NCBI GenBank assembly: GCA_020630435.1
Contig: JAHDBJ010000024.1
Coordinates: 41,623 to 75,935 of the forward strand
Direction of reading: 5' to 3'
Origin: Saprospiraceae bacterium
GTDB lineage: Bacteria > Bacteroidota > Bacteroidia > Chitinophagales > Saprospiraceae
Length of the DNA stretch: 34,313 bases
The notes below the pieces were generated by a model. It did no database searches. It worked only from the letters and a program-made list of their open reading frames with translations, and was not told the DNA's origin. The translations under genes and the position numbers were made by a program. Shown piece by piece: positions 22,726 through 33,500 of this stretch (position 1 is the first letter of the stretch; the number at the start of each line of letters is the position of its first letter).

Positions 22726-25266
22726 CTAAAAAGTATATTCAACAGGTATCCAGTAATACGTTTTTCCTGCGTCCGAAGTATAACTAAATTCATAGGTACT
22801 TCCTTGTTCAGCAATTTGTCGAAGTCTTTTGGTTCGTTCTACCATTTGTGAGATAAAGTCATAAATTTCTTCATCAGGCATTGCTCTTTTATTTTTTACA
22901 TCTTTAATTTTAAAAGGTTTACCTTCTTTTGTGAGTTTGATTCCTAAGCCTTCCACTCCTTGCATCAATTCTCTGAGTTCATCAATTGTAATATCTCCTG
23001 ATTTACTTATTTTTTCTCCTGTAAATTGATTGACTAATTCCATTAAGGTATTAAACAATTCTTCTCTTTGTTTATCTGGAGGTTGATTAATAGACAATGC
23101 CAATTGTTTTAACATATGATTATAATCCTCTAAGTCTTTCTTTGGCATAAAAAGTACATAGGATACTGTTTCATTTGAAGCACCTGTGATTTGTTTTGGG
23201 ATATAGACTTCTGTATATAATTTATACTTGCTATCTACTATTTTTTTAATGTCTTCAGGCGTCCAACCTCGACCTCTACTTTCTGCAAAATAGTCCTTTA
23301 AGGCCTTAGCAAATGCTGGAGCAAACTCCCCAGAACTTACTGAAGATAATGGTGCCCCTTCATCAATCATTCTAGAGAATCTGCTAATAAAGTCTTCTCT
23401 AAACATAAAAACTTCCCTTGCAAAGTCATTTACTGCTTTTTTAAATTGACTACTAGACAAATTTTCACCATTTCTAGGTTTTACTAAACGACCTTTGATT
23501 GAACCACCATTTAAACTTAGGTTATTTCCTGTACTTAAATCTGGCATAAAAGGATTACTAAATTGTAAGGCACTAGCACCTGGTACTTCACTTTTGACAT
23601 CTTTATAATATTCATATTGTTTTACTGCTGATTGTACAATATATTTTTGGGCAGAAGATGCAAATTTTGCGCTTGCTCTATCATTGTTATCTTTACATTG
23701 AACACCTGCTATATGTACAATCTGTTTTGCTAATAATGGCACAATTTCACTTCCCTTTTTTAAGGATGAATTTCCACTACTCATAGCTTCTTGTTTTCGA
23801 GTAGGGAGAGAACTAAAATCTCCATTATTTCCTACTAAAAAGACAATATTTGTATGATTCGAATTCATACCTGATTCTTGCATTGCCCTATATATCCCCA
23901 TATTCATTGAGGTATAAGGATCTTGATCATATACATTATCAAACTTAGTTTGATTCAAAAAGTTGATGACATCTTGATAAGATTTAGTAAGTGATTTTAT
24001 TTCAAATTCACGACTGGCTTTACTTTCAGGTATGTCTCTATATAGTGCCACTCCATATCGTATATTTTCAACATCCACCAATGTTCGATTCAACTCATCT
24101 ATAGACTGTGCTATCGCTTCTTTATAATTGTTCATACTAGGAGTTGCCTCTACAACAAAAAGGATGTTATAATTTTCAGCAGCTTCTCTATATGCTCTTG
24201 GCACTTCTGCTATTTTCGCATAGTTTGTTTCTTTGATCTGTTGAATTTGGGCACTTCCTAAATTACTATTCATTGTACTTACTGTAACATCTCCAACCAC
24301 TCCTGTCTTATAGGTGTTTTCATAACTTTCTAATAAAGGGAAACGAACAACCCCTCCTGGAAATCTTTTAGGGTCTTCTCTTGATAGTAAACTTGGACTT
24401 AAACCCACAGGATCATTTTTCCAATGAATAAGGTTATCGGCTTGTCGTTGTCCTTTTGTAGCATGATCACTACAAGCAACTAGTTCTTGGTACGCCACCA
24501 ATTGAAGATTATTATTAGACCTTCTTTCGTTAAATCCAGCATCTTCAAAATTCGGTTCCATTGCAACACGAGTATTCCAACTCGTTAATCTATCACTTTC
24601 TACCCAACCAACTATATCTTCTGTGATGGTATGAGAACCTACTTCATATTCTTTAGAGAGCAAATATTTATTATTCTCTTTTTTAAGGATAAAATAGAAC
24701 TCATAAATGGTTTTGTCCCCTTCTTTCTCTACGGTGTTGGGGCCTTGATAAATCGGTACAACTTCCTTTTTTTCTAACCTCATTATCTTACTAATCTCGG
24801 AGGCTTTATTTAATAAAAAGGCTTTTTTATGAATCTTTGTTCGTTTATCTATAAGCCCTGTTGTCCATAACAATAAATTCTTTCTTTTTATCCAGCCGTA
24901 GTCCGTTACCTTACGAGAATCTCTAACTTTTGTACCACTTAGATTCCCTGGACTTGTCTTAATAATGTGTAACCATTCTTTTTTATCATCCACGACATAA
25001 AAGAACTCTTTGAAACCTACTCTTTTAAACTTTTGAGCATCTGGTTCTCTATATGTTTGGTTATTGATGCGATCAGAAACCACAACCCAAGCTGCATTTT
25101 CGCTACGATTCGCAATATTTCCATTTTCAAATTTTGGTGTATCTTCTGGTCGTTTAAAAATATCTGGCGTAGCATAGACCTTAGAATACTTTTGGGCTTC
25201 AAGCGAAACTCCACCACTACATAATATAAGTAGTGTTAACAAATATAATAGTGCTTTAAATTTCAT
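22726..25266 (-). CDS. Secreted von Willebrand factor A domain protein (possibly TssR-like)
   Basis: 846 residues. The signal peptide is at ~1-24 (MKFKALLYLLTLLILCSGG, ending LEAQ). Two SH3-like segments follow, each with a Gly-Trp-x-x-x-x-x-Leu-x-x-Trp end (YGWIKRKNLLLW at 123-134, GWVESDRLTSW at 220-230). A VWA domain covers ~366-560: YNILFVVEATPSMNNYKEAI, where the MIDAS Asp is replaced by Glu373, then YGVALYRDIP and a VFLVGNNGDF strand. The remaining ~250 residues are helical and end SYTSDAGKTYYWIPVEYTF. A periplasmic SH3 + VWA layout of this size recalls TssR of the Bacteroidota T6SSiii, but I cannot confirm it. It follows the outer-membrane barrel gene by 81 bp and is closed by a strong terminator. 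A role in envelope assembly is likely. Confidence 0.82.
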   Translation of the reverse strand: MKFKALLYLLTLLILCSGGVSLEAQKYSKVYATPDIFKRPEDTPKFENGNIANRSENAAWVVVSDRINNQTYREPDAQKFKRVGFKEFFYVVDDKKEWLHIIKTSPGNLSGTKVRDSRKVTDYGWIKRKNLLLWTTGLIDKRTKIHKKAFLLNKASEISKIMRLEKKEVVPIYQGPNTVEKEGDKTIYEFYFILKKENNKYLLSKEYEVGSHTITEDIVGWVESDRLTSWNTRVAMEPNFEDAGFNERRSNNNLQLVAYQELVACSDHATKGQRQADNLIHWKNDPVGLSPSLLSREDPKRFPGGVVRFPLLESYENTYKTGVVGDVTVSTMNSNLGSAQIQQIKETNYAKIAEVPRAYREAAENYNILFVVEATPSMNNYKEAIAQSIDELNRTLVDVENIRYGVALYRDIPESKASREFEIKSLTKSYQDVINFLNQTKFDNVYDQDPYTSMNMGIYRAMQESGMNSNHTNIVFLVGNNGDFSSLPTRKQEAMSSGNSSLKKGSEIVPLLAKQIVHIAGVQCKDNNDRASAKFASSAQKYIVQSAVKQYEYYKDVKSEVPGASALQFSNPFMPDLSTGNNLSLNGGSIKGRLVKPRNGENLSSSQFKKAVNDFAREVFMFREDFISRFSRMIDEGAPLSSVSSGEFAPAFAKALKDYFAESRGRGWTPEDIKKIVDSKYKLYTEVYIPKQITGASNETVSYVLFMPKKDLEDYNHMLKQLALSINQPPDKQREELFNTLMELVNQFTGEKISKSGDITIDELRELMQGVEGLGIKLTKEGKPFKIKDVKNKRAMPDEEIYDFISQMVERTKRLRQIAEQGSTYEFSYTSDAGKTYYWIPVEYTF

Positions 25267-25347
25267 TATTAAAAATGTTTTTGGGTTGAAAAATATAGTT
25301 ATAACTGGTTAATTTATAGTGTGTAAAGATATAATGGGTCACTCAAT

Positions 25348-26829
25348 TTATAATTGATAAATTAACCCAACCCTTAAGCCAACTGAATGCATATTGATAC
25401 TATCAAAATAATCTTCAAGTATACTACTTGGTAGCGTTTTTTGTATGATGGTGTCTCCTCCTTCAACTGCATCTGTATTAACATTTACCTTTTCATCGTT
25501 TAACAGATAGGTTGATTTTTGATTGGATTTAAAGAGTGCATTAATACCAAATCGACCATCTAGAGCTACTTTCAACCCTAGATTATCTGTCATTGTAAAA
25601 TGTATTGCTGGAGAAAGTTGAAATGCTAAACTAAAATTACCATTCAAATCTGCACTACCACTTACAGGAGTTGTTGTAAAAGCAAAAGTTGGAATATTTG
25701 ATAAAATAGCATCAATATTTTCATAACTACCCCTATAGGTAGCTTCACCATCAAATTCGCTTGTACCCCCAAAAGCATAGATAGGAATGACATAGGCTTC
25801 TCCCCACAAGCTCATTGTTCCTAGCTGATATAATTTATACCTTGCCCCTAAGGATAATTCAACTGCACTTAACTTATTGGTTTCTGTACTATTATTCCCA
25901 ATAGACACTATTTTGGTATAATCTTCATATTGAGAAGCCTCATCCTCTTTATCTTTTTGACCTTCAATTTCATAAATACTTCCTATCGGAAAGGTTGCTG
26001 TAACATTATATTGGCTATAATTAACTCCTGTACTTAAGGTCAATTTACTATCAGAAGACAATTTATAATCGTAAGAAATACCAAAACTAATAATAGGATT
26101 TGATGATATTTCTATGTCGTTCAACATATTTAAAAAATCTGTATTCCCAGCAAATGTATTAACTGTTGAAGCTGTCTTTGTTGCAAAACCTACCCCATAC
26201 TTTCCCCATATAGTAATAGCAGAAGAGGCATCACTACAACTCCCCCGTTGCTCGCCTTGAATTTCAAGGATTTTTGCTTGTTCTAAATTTTCTTCAAATA
26301 TTTTATAGACAATTGTTAATTCAAACAGTCGTCCGTTTTTACATTCTTTGGCTTCATCTTCATCGGTGAGATAAGTATAGATCCTTTTATTGGTAACTAC
26401 TTCAACCGTAAAATATCCAGCAGGGTCTCTTTTAATATCTTGGAAAATAGCATTTTCAATATTAAAATATACTCCTGGCACATTAACTTCCCTCAAATAG
26501 TTAAAAACTAAGGCTCCATATCTACTTGCAGAGACCGTTTCTGGATAATCTACCAAATCATTTAAAATCGTAGCATTCGACCTAAACAATGTATTAAACT
26601 TGCTGATTGCTGCTTGAGTAACCTGCCCGTCATCATCCATAATAGAGGCATAATTTTGATAATCGTTAAAAGCAGACTGTGTTGTATTCAATATTTTTTC
26701 AATAATATCTTTATCAATCCCTTGTGGATAAACAACATTATAACGACCAATTTCTATTTGAGCAGATATTTTATTCCATCCTAATAGAAATATTCCCAAA
26801 CAACATAATATGCAGATAGTATTTTTCAT
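25348..26829 (-). CDS. Outer-membrane beta-barrel protein with N-terminal domain related to the adjacent lipoprotein
   Basis: 493 residues. Signal peptide at ~1-23 (ending KISAQ). Residues ~30-185 form a soluble domain with VTQAAISKFNTLFRSNATIL and LNDLVDYPETVSASRYG that aligns with the small lipoprotein encoded next to it. Residues ~200-493 show alternating hydrophobic strands and end in VGLRVGLIYQL, as expected for an outer-membrane beta-barrel (strands such as KLTLSTGVNYSQYNVTATF and LGLKVALDGRFGINALF). The barrel family is not recognised. It lies 20 bp after the lipoprotein gene and 81 bp before the VWA gene, so the three may form one envelope complex; that is inference. Confidence 0.82.
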   Translation of the reverse strand: MKNTICILCCLGIFLLGWNKISAQIEIGRYNVVYPQGIDKDIIEKILNTTQSAFNDYQNYASIMDDDGQVTQAAISKFNTLFRSNATILNDLVDYPETVSASRYGALVFNYLREVNVPGVYFNIENAIFQDIKRDPAGYFTVEVVTNKRIYTYLTDEDEAKECKNGRLFELTIVYKIFEENLEQAKILEIQGEQRGSCSDASSAITIWGKYGVGFATKTASTVNTFAGNTDFLNMLNDIEISSNPIISFGISYDYKLSSDSKLTLSTGVNYSQYNVTATFPIGSIYEIEGQKDKEDEASQYEDYTKIVSIGNNSTETNKLSAVELSLGARYKLYQLGTMSLWGEAYVIPIYAFGGTSEFDGEATYRGSYENIDAILSNIPTFAFTTTPVSGSADLNGNFSLAFQLSPAIHFTMTDNLGLKVALDGRFGINALFKSNQKSTYLLNDEKVNVNTDAVEGGDTIIQKTLPSSILEDYFDSINMHSVGLRVGLIYQL

Positions 26830-26849
26830 TTGTTTTGATTTTTTTAGTT

Positions 26850-27416
26850 TTAACTGGATTCGCCTTTTTTAAATATTCTAGCAATTTTTGCCTCTTGTTT
26901 TTTTAAAGAAACATAAAGTACCAATTCTAATTCTATAGCTCGACCTTCTGGATGTTCTACCACTTCGTTATTTGAATCCAAACTATTAAATAATATTTTT
27001 TCTAGGACTATAATATATCTTTTATAGCCTTGTGCAATTTTAACCTCATCTTCCTCTGTTCTATAGACTGTCGATCTTTTTGTTAAAAATTTATACGATT
27101 CAGCCGATAAGCCTGTTTCTACGCCTCTATCCTTTAAATAAAAGAAAACTTTAGCGATGTATTCTGTTATACTGATTAGGTTGTTTTCTGATGACAAATC
27201 ATTAATCACTTCTGCATTTTCTTCAAACAAGTTTTTAAACTTATTAATGCTTTTTTGAGTGACTGTTTTGGTTTCTTCATCTATCAGTCTTCCATATTTC
27301 AAATACCTTGCGATACAATCTCTTATTAAAATATCATACTCATTATTTCGTTCTTTTTCTTTTCTTGTTTCTGTTCTTTTCTTTTCTACGACAACTTGTT
27401 TTGAATGACAAGCCAT
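26850..27416 (-). CDS. Small lipoprotein, paralogue of the N-terminal domain of the barrel protein; true start unclear
   Basis: 188 residues from the first ATG at 27416, but that Met is almost certainly internal. The open frame continues upstream as RFLLIILIFSLMAC, a near-perfect lipoprotein signal with lipobox LMAC whose Cys is residue 3 of the ATG-started form. No in-frame ATG, GTG or TTG precedes it; an ATG at 27454 is out of frame by one base, so a one-base deletion or a non-standard start is possible. The body (VTQKSINKFKNLFEENAEVI, then ITEYIAKVFFYLKD) matches the N-terminal domain of the adjacent barrel protein. Function unknown; it probably works with that protein at the outer membrane. 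Confidence 0.75.
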   Translation of the reverse strand: MACHSKQVVVEKKRTETRKEKERNNEYDILIRDCIARYLKYGRLIDEETKTVTQKSINKFKNLFEENAEVINDLSSENNLISITEYIAKVFFYLKDRGVETGLSAESYKFLTKRSTVYRTEEDEVKIAQGYKRYIIVLEKILFNSLDSNNEVVEHPEGRAIELELVLYVSLKKQEAKIARIFKKGESS

Positions 27417-27446
27417 CAGGGAAAAAATCAGAATTATGAGTAAGAA

Positions 27447-27477
27447 CCTATCATAATTTTCTTTAAAAAATGATAGG
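27447..27477 (-). promoter_or_regulatory. Hairpin covering the start region of the lipoprotein gene
   Basis: An 8-bp perfect inverted repeat (CCTATCAT at 27447-27454, ATGATAGG at 27470-27477) with a 15-nt loop lies ~60 bp after the adhesin stop. It includes the out-of-frame ATG at 27454. No T-run follows it on the - strand, so it is a poor terminator; it could instead mask the translation start. Confidence 0.35.
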
Positions 27478-27539
27478 GAGAAGGCATAAATTCTATGTGC
27501 TAAATTCTTAATAACAAAAATTGATTGACAGATGATTCT

Positions 27540-30500
27540 TTACTTTTGGATGATGAATTTATTGGTAAATTGTTCTCCATTTTCACCAACTACTTTCATA
27601 AAATAGATACCATTTGGTATTGTTTCAACTTGTATAGATTCCTTATGTTGAAGGTTGTTTTTTTCAAAACTATACTCCCAAACAAGTTGACCTAAATTAT
27701 CAAAAGCATAACTATTGTACTGTCCGAGTCCATTACTTTCTACCTCTAATACAAAACTTCCTGTGTTTGGATTGGGATAAATCTTAGCTTGTGGTAACTC
27801 AAAGGTAGATGGTTCTTCTCCAAAACGCCCTGCCAAGGGTCCATTATAGTAGACTCGTGTACGGCAGTCCTCCGAATCTGCATCTTTATTGCTAATATCT
27901 ACCCAATAAACCTGATTTTCCAAATCTAAATCAATTTCCTTTCCTAAATAGAGGAATTGGGAATCTCTAGAAAACCCTTGTTCTACTGAGGGCAAAGCAC
28001 TTCCTAAATCTTCTAAATTTTCATCTAGAAAATCATTCATCGGCGAACGTCCCCAACTATAGTTTAGTCCCGACTCTGGATAGATAAAGATTAAATCGGG
28101 AGGATTAGCGTGTTGTCCTTTGAGGATGATTGGTCGTTCATTTGGTGCCGATTCTGCCGAAACTTCGACAGGGAGTGTCTGATTACTTGTACAACCATCA
28201 TCTGTCTTTATTAATAATAATATATCTGAAGTACCACTTCCTGTATTCCATCTAACATAAACTTTTGAACTATCCTTATCTGTTGAATTTGGAAGCGGTT
28301 CAAATCTAATATCACTTTCATCATTCACATTAATCGTCCAATCATAAGATACAATATTTGTTGAACTTGGATCTAGATTAGTTAATTGATATGGTTTTTG
28401 TGACAACTGGTTTATACATACATTTTGTTCTCCATCAATATCAAAAGAAATAGAACTTTCTCTAAAAATAACAGGTCTTCCTGGAGCAACTGAACGACAA
28501 GCATCAGCATCATCAACATTTCCATCTTTGTTATTTCCTACATAAGGAGAAATATAATATATTACACCAAAACTTGCTGTTGGTGGTTTAGAAAATCTAG
28601 GTGTTGAGTTTCTAGCCAAAATAGTTCCTGCTTGATTTCCTGCATTTGTATGTAAAATAAACTCTGTCACATCATTTTCATCTTTAATTTCAGCACTATC
28701 ATCATATTCAGCTATTGCTTCAGAACCACAAGCAATAATAAGTTCTGTACTTTTCATTACACCTGCTTGTGTAACACATGGAATACAAGATACACTTCCT
28801 TCTAGTTCTGTTAAACAACCTCTATCATCTTCAATGGTAAAGACATAATCTGCTTCATCATTAATATCATTACTTGTATATTGATTTCCATTTAATGTTC
28901 CTTCATAATCACCAATATTTGGGCTTACTTCATATGGAGCTGTCCCATTATTAATCTCAAAAGTAATTTTTGCTTTTGTATTTGTATCTTCACAATCATC
29001 ACTAATAAGTGTAACTGTAGGTTTTTCAAAAACATCAATATCAATTGATGCATTACTTTCACATCCATTAACATCTACCCCTGTTACCGTATACGAACTT
29101 GATGTTTGTGGATCTACATCTATTGCTGTTGTACTTTCTCCTCCTCCCCACTGATAAGAAGCCCCTCCACTTGCCACTAATGTTAAATCATCTCCTAAAC
29201 AAATTTTATTATCGTTTTGATTATTTCCAGAATCTTCATTAGAAACAATTGTGATATTAGGTAAAGCATTGATGTCTATTGATAATTTAACATCATCTTC
29301 ACAACCTGTATTATCTATAGTACTCAATGTCACCTCATATCTTCCTGCATTACTGTATGTATGGGTAGGGTTTTGAGTTGTTTTGGTAGTTCCGTCTCCA
29401 AAATCCCATCTCCAAGATTCAATACTTCCAGATGAAGTAGAAGCCTCAGATCTATCCGTAAAACTAACTTGTACACCATCACAAACAGGAGCATTTGTTT
29501 CAAAAAATGCTGGACAATTACTTGGTACTTCAATTTTTAATTGGTACTCAAATGTATTTTGACAACCATTATTGTCTGTTATGGTCAGTTTGATAATCTT
29601 ATCCCCGTCATTTGCATACGTTACAGGATCTGGGTTTTGTTTTGTAGAATTACTAATATCTGCTCCATTTCCAAAATCCCAACTCCAACTATTCACATTA
29701 CTTGGATCAGATACATTCGCCTCAAAAGTAATTTCATTACCTGTTTCAGGAAGTCCTGTAAAACTGATACTATTTATATTTTCAGGAATATTGACAGTTA
29801 TGATTTCCCCAACACTAGATACACAACCATTACTATTGGTTACTGTTACTGTATAACTAGTTGTTTCCAATGGGTTTTTTGAAATCACCCGACTATTATC
29901 TCCTGTATTCCAAGCATAATTTGTTCCACCTGATGCTGTTAATGTAACTGGTTCACCACTACATATTATAGACTCTGATACACTAATAGAAGGGTTTGGT
30001 AAAGATTTTACATCAATACTAACATTTCCAGCGTTCACACAACCATTATTATCTGTTACTGTTACACTATATGTCACATCATTATTTGGAGTCTCATCTG
30101 GGAGTGTTGGTCCAGTAGCACCCGTATTCCAATCATAACTAACCCCACCTGAAACAGATAAGGTTACAGCATCTCCTCTACAAATTATACCATCATTATT
30201 TTTTGTTCCAGAAACCTCTATTGGATTAATATTTACTTCTGGTAAGCCATTAACTTTAACTGTTCTTGTATAATTGTCTGTACATCCCGAACTATCCATT
30301 ATTTCCAATTGGACGGTATGATTACCTGCATTTGAAAAAGTATGAGAATGAGGTCCTTGTCCTGATTTTGTACTTTCAATAGTACCACTTTGATTTCTAA
30401 AAGTCCATGACCATGAAGAAATATTATTATTATCAGAAGGTGTTGACTCATCGATAACACTTATAGACTCACCATCACAAACCTCATCAGAGCTAAAATC

Positions 30501-33500
30501 AGCCCTACAACTCCCTGGTACTTTTATAGATGTTGTTTCACATTCTTGTATTGAACAACCTGTAGGTAATGTAATGGTTAAACATATCGTTTTATTTCCT
30601 TCTGAGCTATAGGTTACTTGATGTGGTCCAATTGTATTTGCTGTAGGTGGAGCTGCCCCAGTCCCAAAAGTCCAACTATATGTTGCGCCTGACGTACTAG
30701 ACGAATTTGCGTCGATCGTAATTGGAGAATTTGTTTCATTAGTACCCGAGAAAGAAATATTATTAATAATAGGAACATCATCTACAGCTATTTGTATTGA
30801 TTCTTCATCTTGACAACCATTACTGTTTGTAACAGTAACAGTATATGTTCTAGTTTCTTGTGGATTTAATACGAGTTGAGCAGTACTTGTATTATTATTA
30901 TCATTCCATTGATATGAATTTCCTCCTGATGCTGTTAACACTACTTGATCCCCACGACATACTGTCTCATCATTACTACTATCTCCTGAATTTTCATTAA
31001 CAGAAATATTTGGATTTGGTAGACTATTTACTGTTATTGTTGTACTAAACTCATCTTCACAAGATGAAGATCCTACCGTACTTACAATGCTTAAAGAAAT
31101 CGTTTTTGTTCCTGCTGTTGAATATGTAATAATATGAGGCCCCTGTGAACTAGCACTTGATATAGATGCTCCAGCTCCAAAATCCCATGACCATGCCGTT
31201 ATATTTCCTCCTGTTGGTGCTACTGATTCATCTATAAACGTTATTGATTCTCCAATACAAATTCTATTATTATTGTCTGTATTGGTAAAATTAGCTTGAC
31301 AACCATCTGGTTCTGTTATTACAATTGTTTCAGTTATAATGCTTTCACACCCATTCACATCTATAATTGTAAGTATTATGTTTTTTATTCCTGTTGAAAG
31401 ATAAGTCACTTCATGAGGTCCAGAACCTGTTAGAATTTCACTACCTGTCCCAAAGTCCCAACTCCATGTACTGATATTATTTGAAGAACTTGCTGAAAAA
31501 TTTACTGGAGTTCCTACCGAACCACTTGATGGTCCTGATATTGTTGCCGTTGGTAATGCTAATACAGTTATTGTTTTATTTCTCGATTCTGTACACGTTT
31601 CGCTTCCAACTGTACTTGTAATAGTTAAGGAAATTGTTTTTGTTCCTGGTGTTGAATAAGAAATAGTGTGTGGTCCTTCTGAATTGGCACTCGATGTTGA
31701 TGCACCAGCTCCAAAGCTCCATGTCCATGCAGTTATATTTCCTCCTGTTGGTGCTACTGATGCATCTGTGAATCTTATTGTTTCACCAATACATATTCTA
31801 TTCTCTGTATTTGTAAAATTGGCTTGACAACCATCTGGTTCTGTTATTGTAATTGTTTCAGTTATAATGCTTTCACACCCATTCACATCTACAATTGTAA
31901 GTGTTATGTTTTTTACCCCTGTTGAAAGATAAGTCACTTCATGAGGCCCAGAACCTGTTAGAATTTCACTACCTGCCCCAAAGTCCCAACTCCATGTACT
32001 GATATTATCTGAAGAATTTGCTGAAAAATTTACTGGAGTTCCTACTGAACCATCTGACGCTCCTAATATTGTTGCTGTTGGTAATGCTCGTACTCTTACA
32101 ATACCTAAAGCATCACTAGAACAACCATTTCCATCCGTATAGGTATAATTTAACGTATGTTCTCCCACTACAACTGGATTGAGTACTGTTCCTCCTATAA
32201 TAAGATTTTCCTCTGATGATGTAAAGACTCCTCCTAGAGGTATTCCATAAGTACTTAATATAAATAGATCATCATTCAAGCATATATCAGGAATTGATGT
32301 TACTTGTACACCACTCGGATTTGGATTTACTGTAATTTCTTTTTCGTAAGTATCACTACATTCCCCACTATCCATTATAGTGAGTGTTATGGTATAAACT
32401 TTTGGCACAGAAGTGTTATTTGTAAATGTAATTGTATGGGGTCCTGCTCCATTTGATGTAGAGCCATTATCAAAATTCCAATCATATTGATTGATTTCTG
32501 AACCTGATGCAGGTCTTGAATCATCTGTAAAGGTTATAGATTCTCCTGAACATATCTCATTTTCACTCAAATCAAAAAGTGCGACACACTCATCTGCAGC
32601 AACAACTGCAATTGACTGATTTTCTTTATCTGTACAATTTTTTGCATCTGTCACCCTCAAACAAACATCGTATGCTCCACTCTCTGTGTATACTTGATCA
32701 GAAGGTGTAGGATTTGAGGATGTATTACCATTATCAAAATTCCATGAGTACGTATTAATATTTGCACCTCCTGCAGTAGAACTATTCACAAATGTAATTT
32801 GATCATTAACCTCATAGGGTTGTGGGGTAGAAATTGAAAAATCTGCTGTAGGAGGTGTTAAAACAGTTATTGTCACCTCTTCTTCATCTTTACAATTATT
32901 ATTATCTGTTACTGTTACATTGTAAGTAGTAGTAGTTTGTGGTGTTAAATTTGCTCTTATTTCTCCTGCATTATTATCATCATCCCATTCGTATGCAATA
33001 CCACCTTTTGCTATCAAAGTTACCTCATCCCCCTCACATATTTCTCTATCATTAGAACTAAGTGCTGATGTTTCTGTAACATCAATACTAGCTATTGGGG
33101 AAGAATTGACTGTAATTTCTACATCATCTATATTTTCACATCCATTACTATCTGTGACAGTAACATTATATGTAGTTGTAGTTATTGGGGCTACTATTAT
33201 TTTAGCAGTATTCTCTCCTTCATCCCATTCATAGGATATTCCTCCAGATGCTTCTAATGTTACATTATCTCCACTACATATTGTTCCATCATCTTCACTA
33301 TTTGAAGAATTTTCTGTTATCTCAATCTCTACACTAGGAAGTGAATTTACTGTAATCATCACATTATCTGTATTCTTACAGCCATTTTCATCTGTGACTG
33401 TGACGAAGTAAGAGCCAGTCATATTTATAGTAGCATTTGATATAGTTGGACTTTGTAGTGTTGAATTAAAACCATTTGGACCACTCCATGAATATGAATC

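Noticed and set aside
25307-25367. 11-bp inverted repeat (GGTTAATTTAT / ATAAATTAACC) between the barrel and VWA genes
   Set aside because: The loop is 39 nt and one arm lies inside the barrel coding region; too weak in AT-rich DNA to call a terminator.
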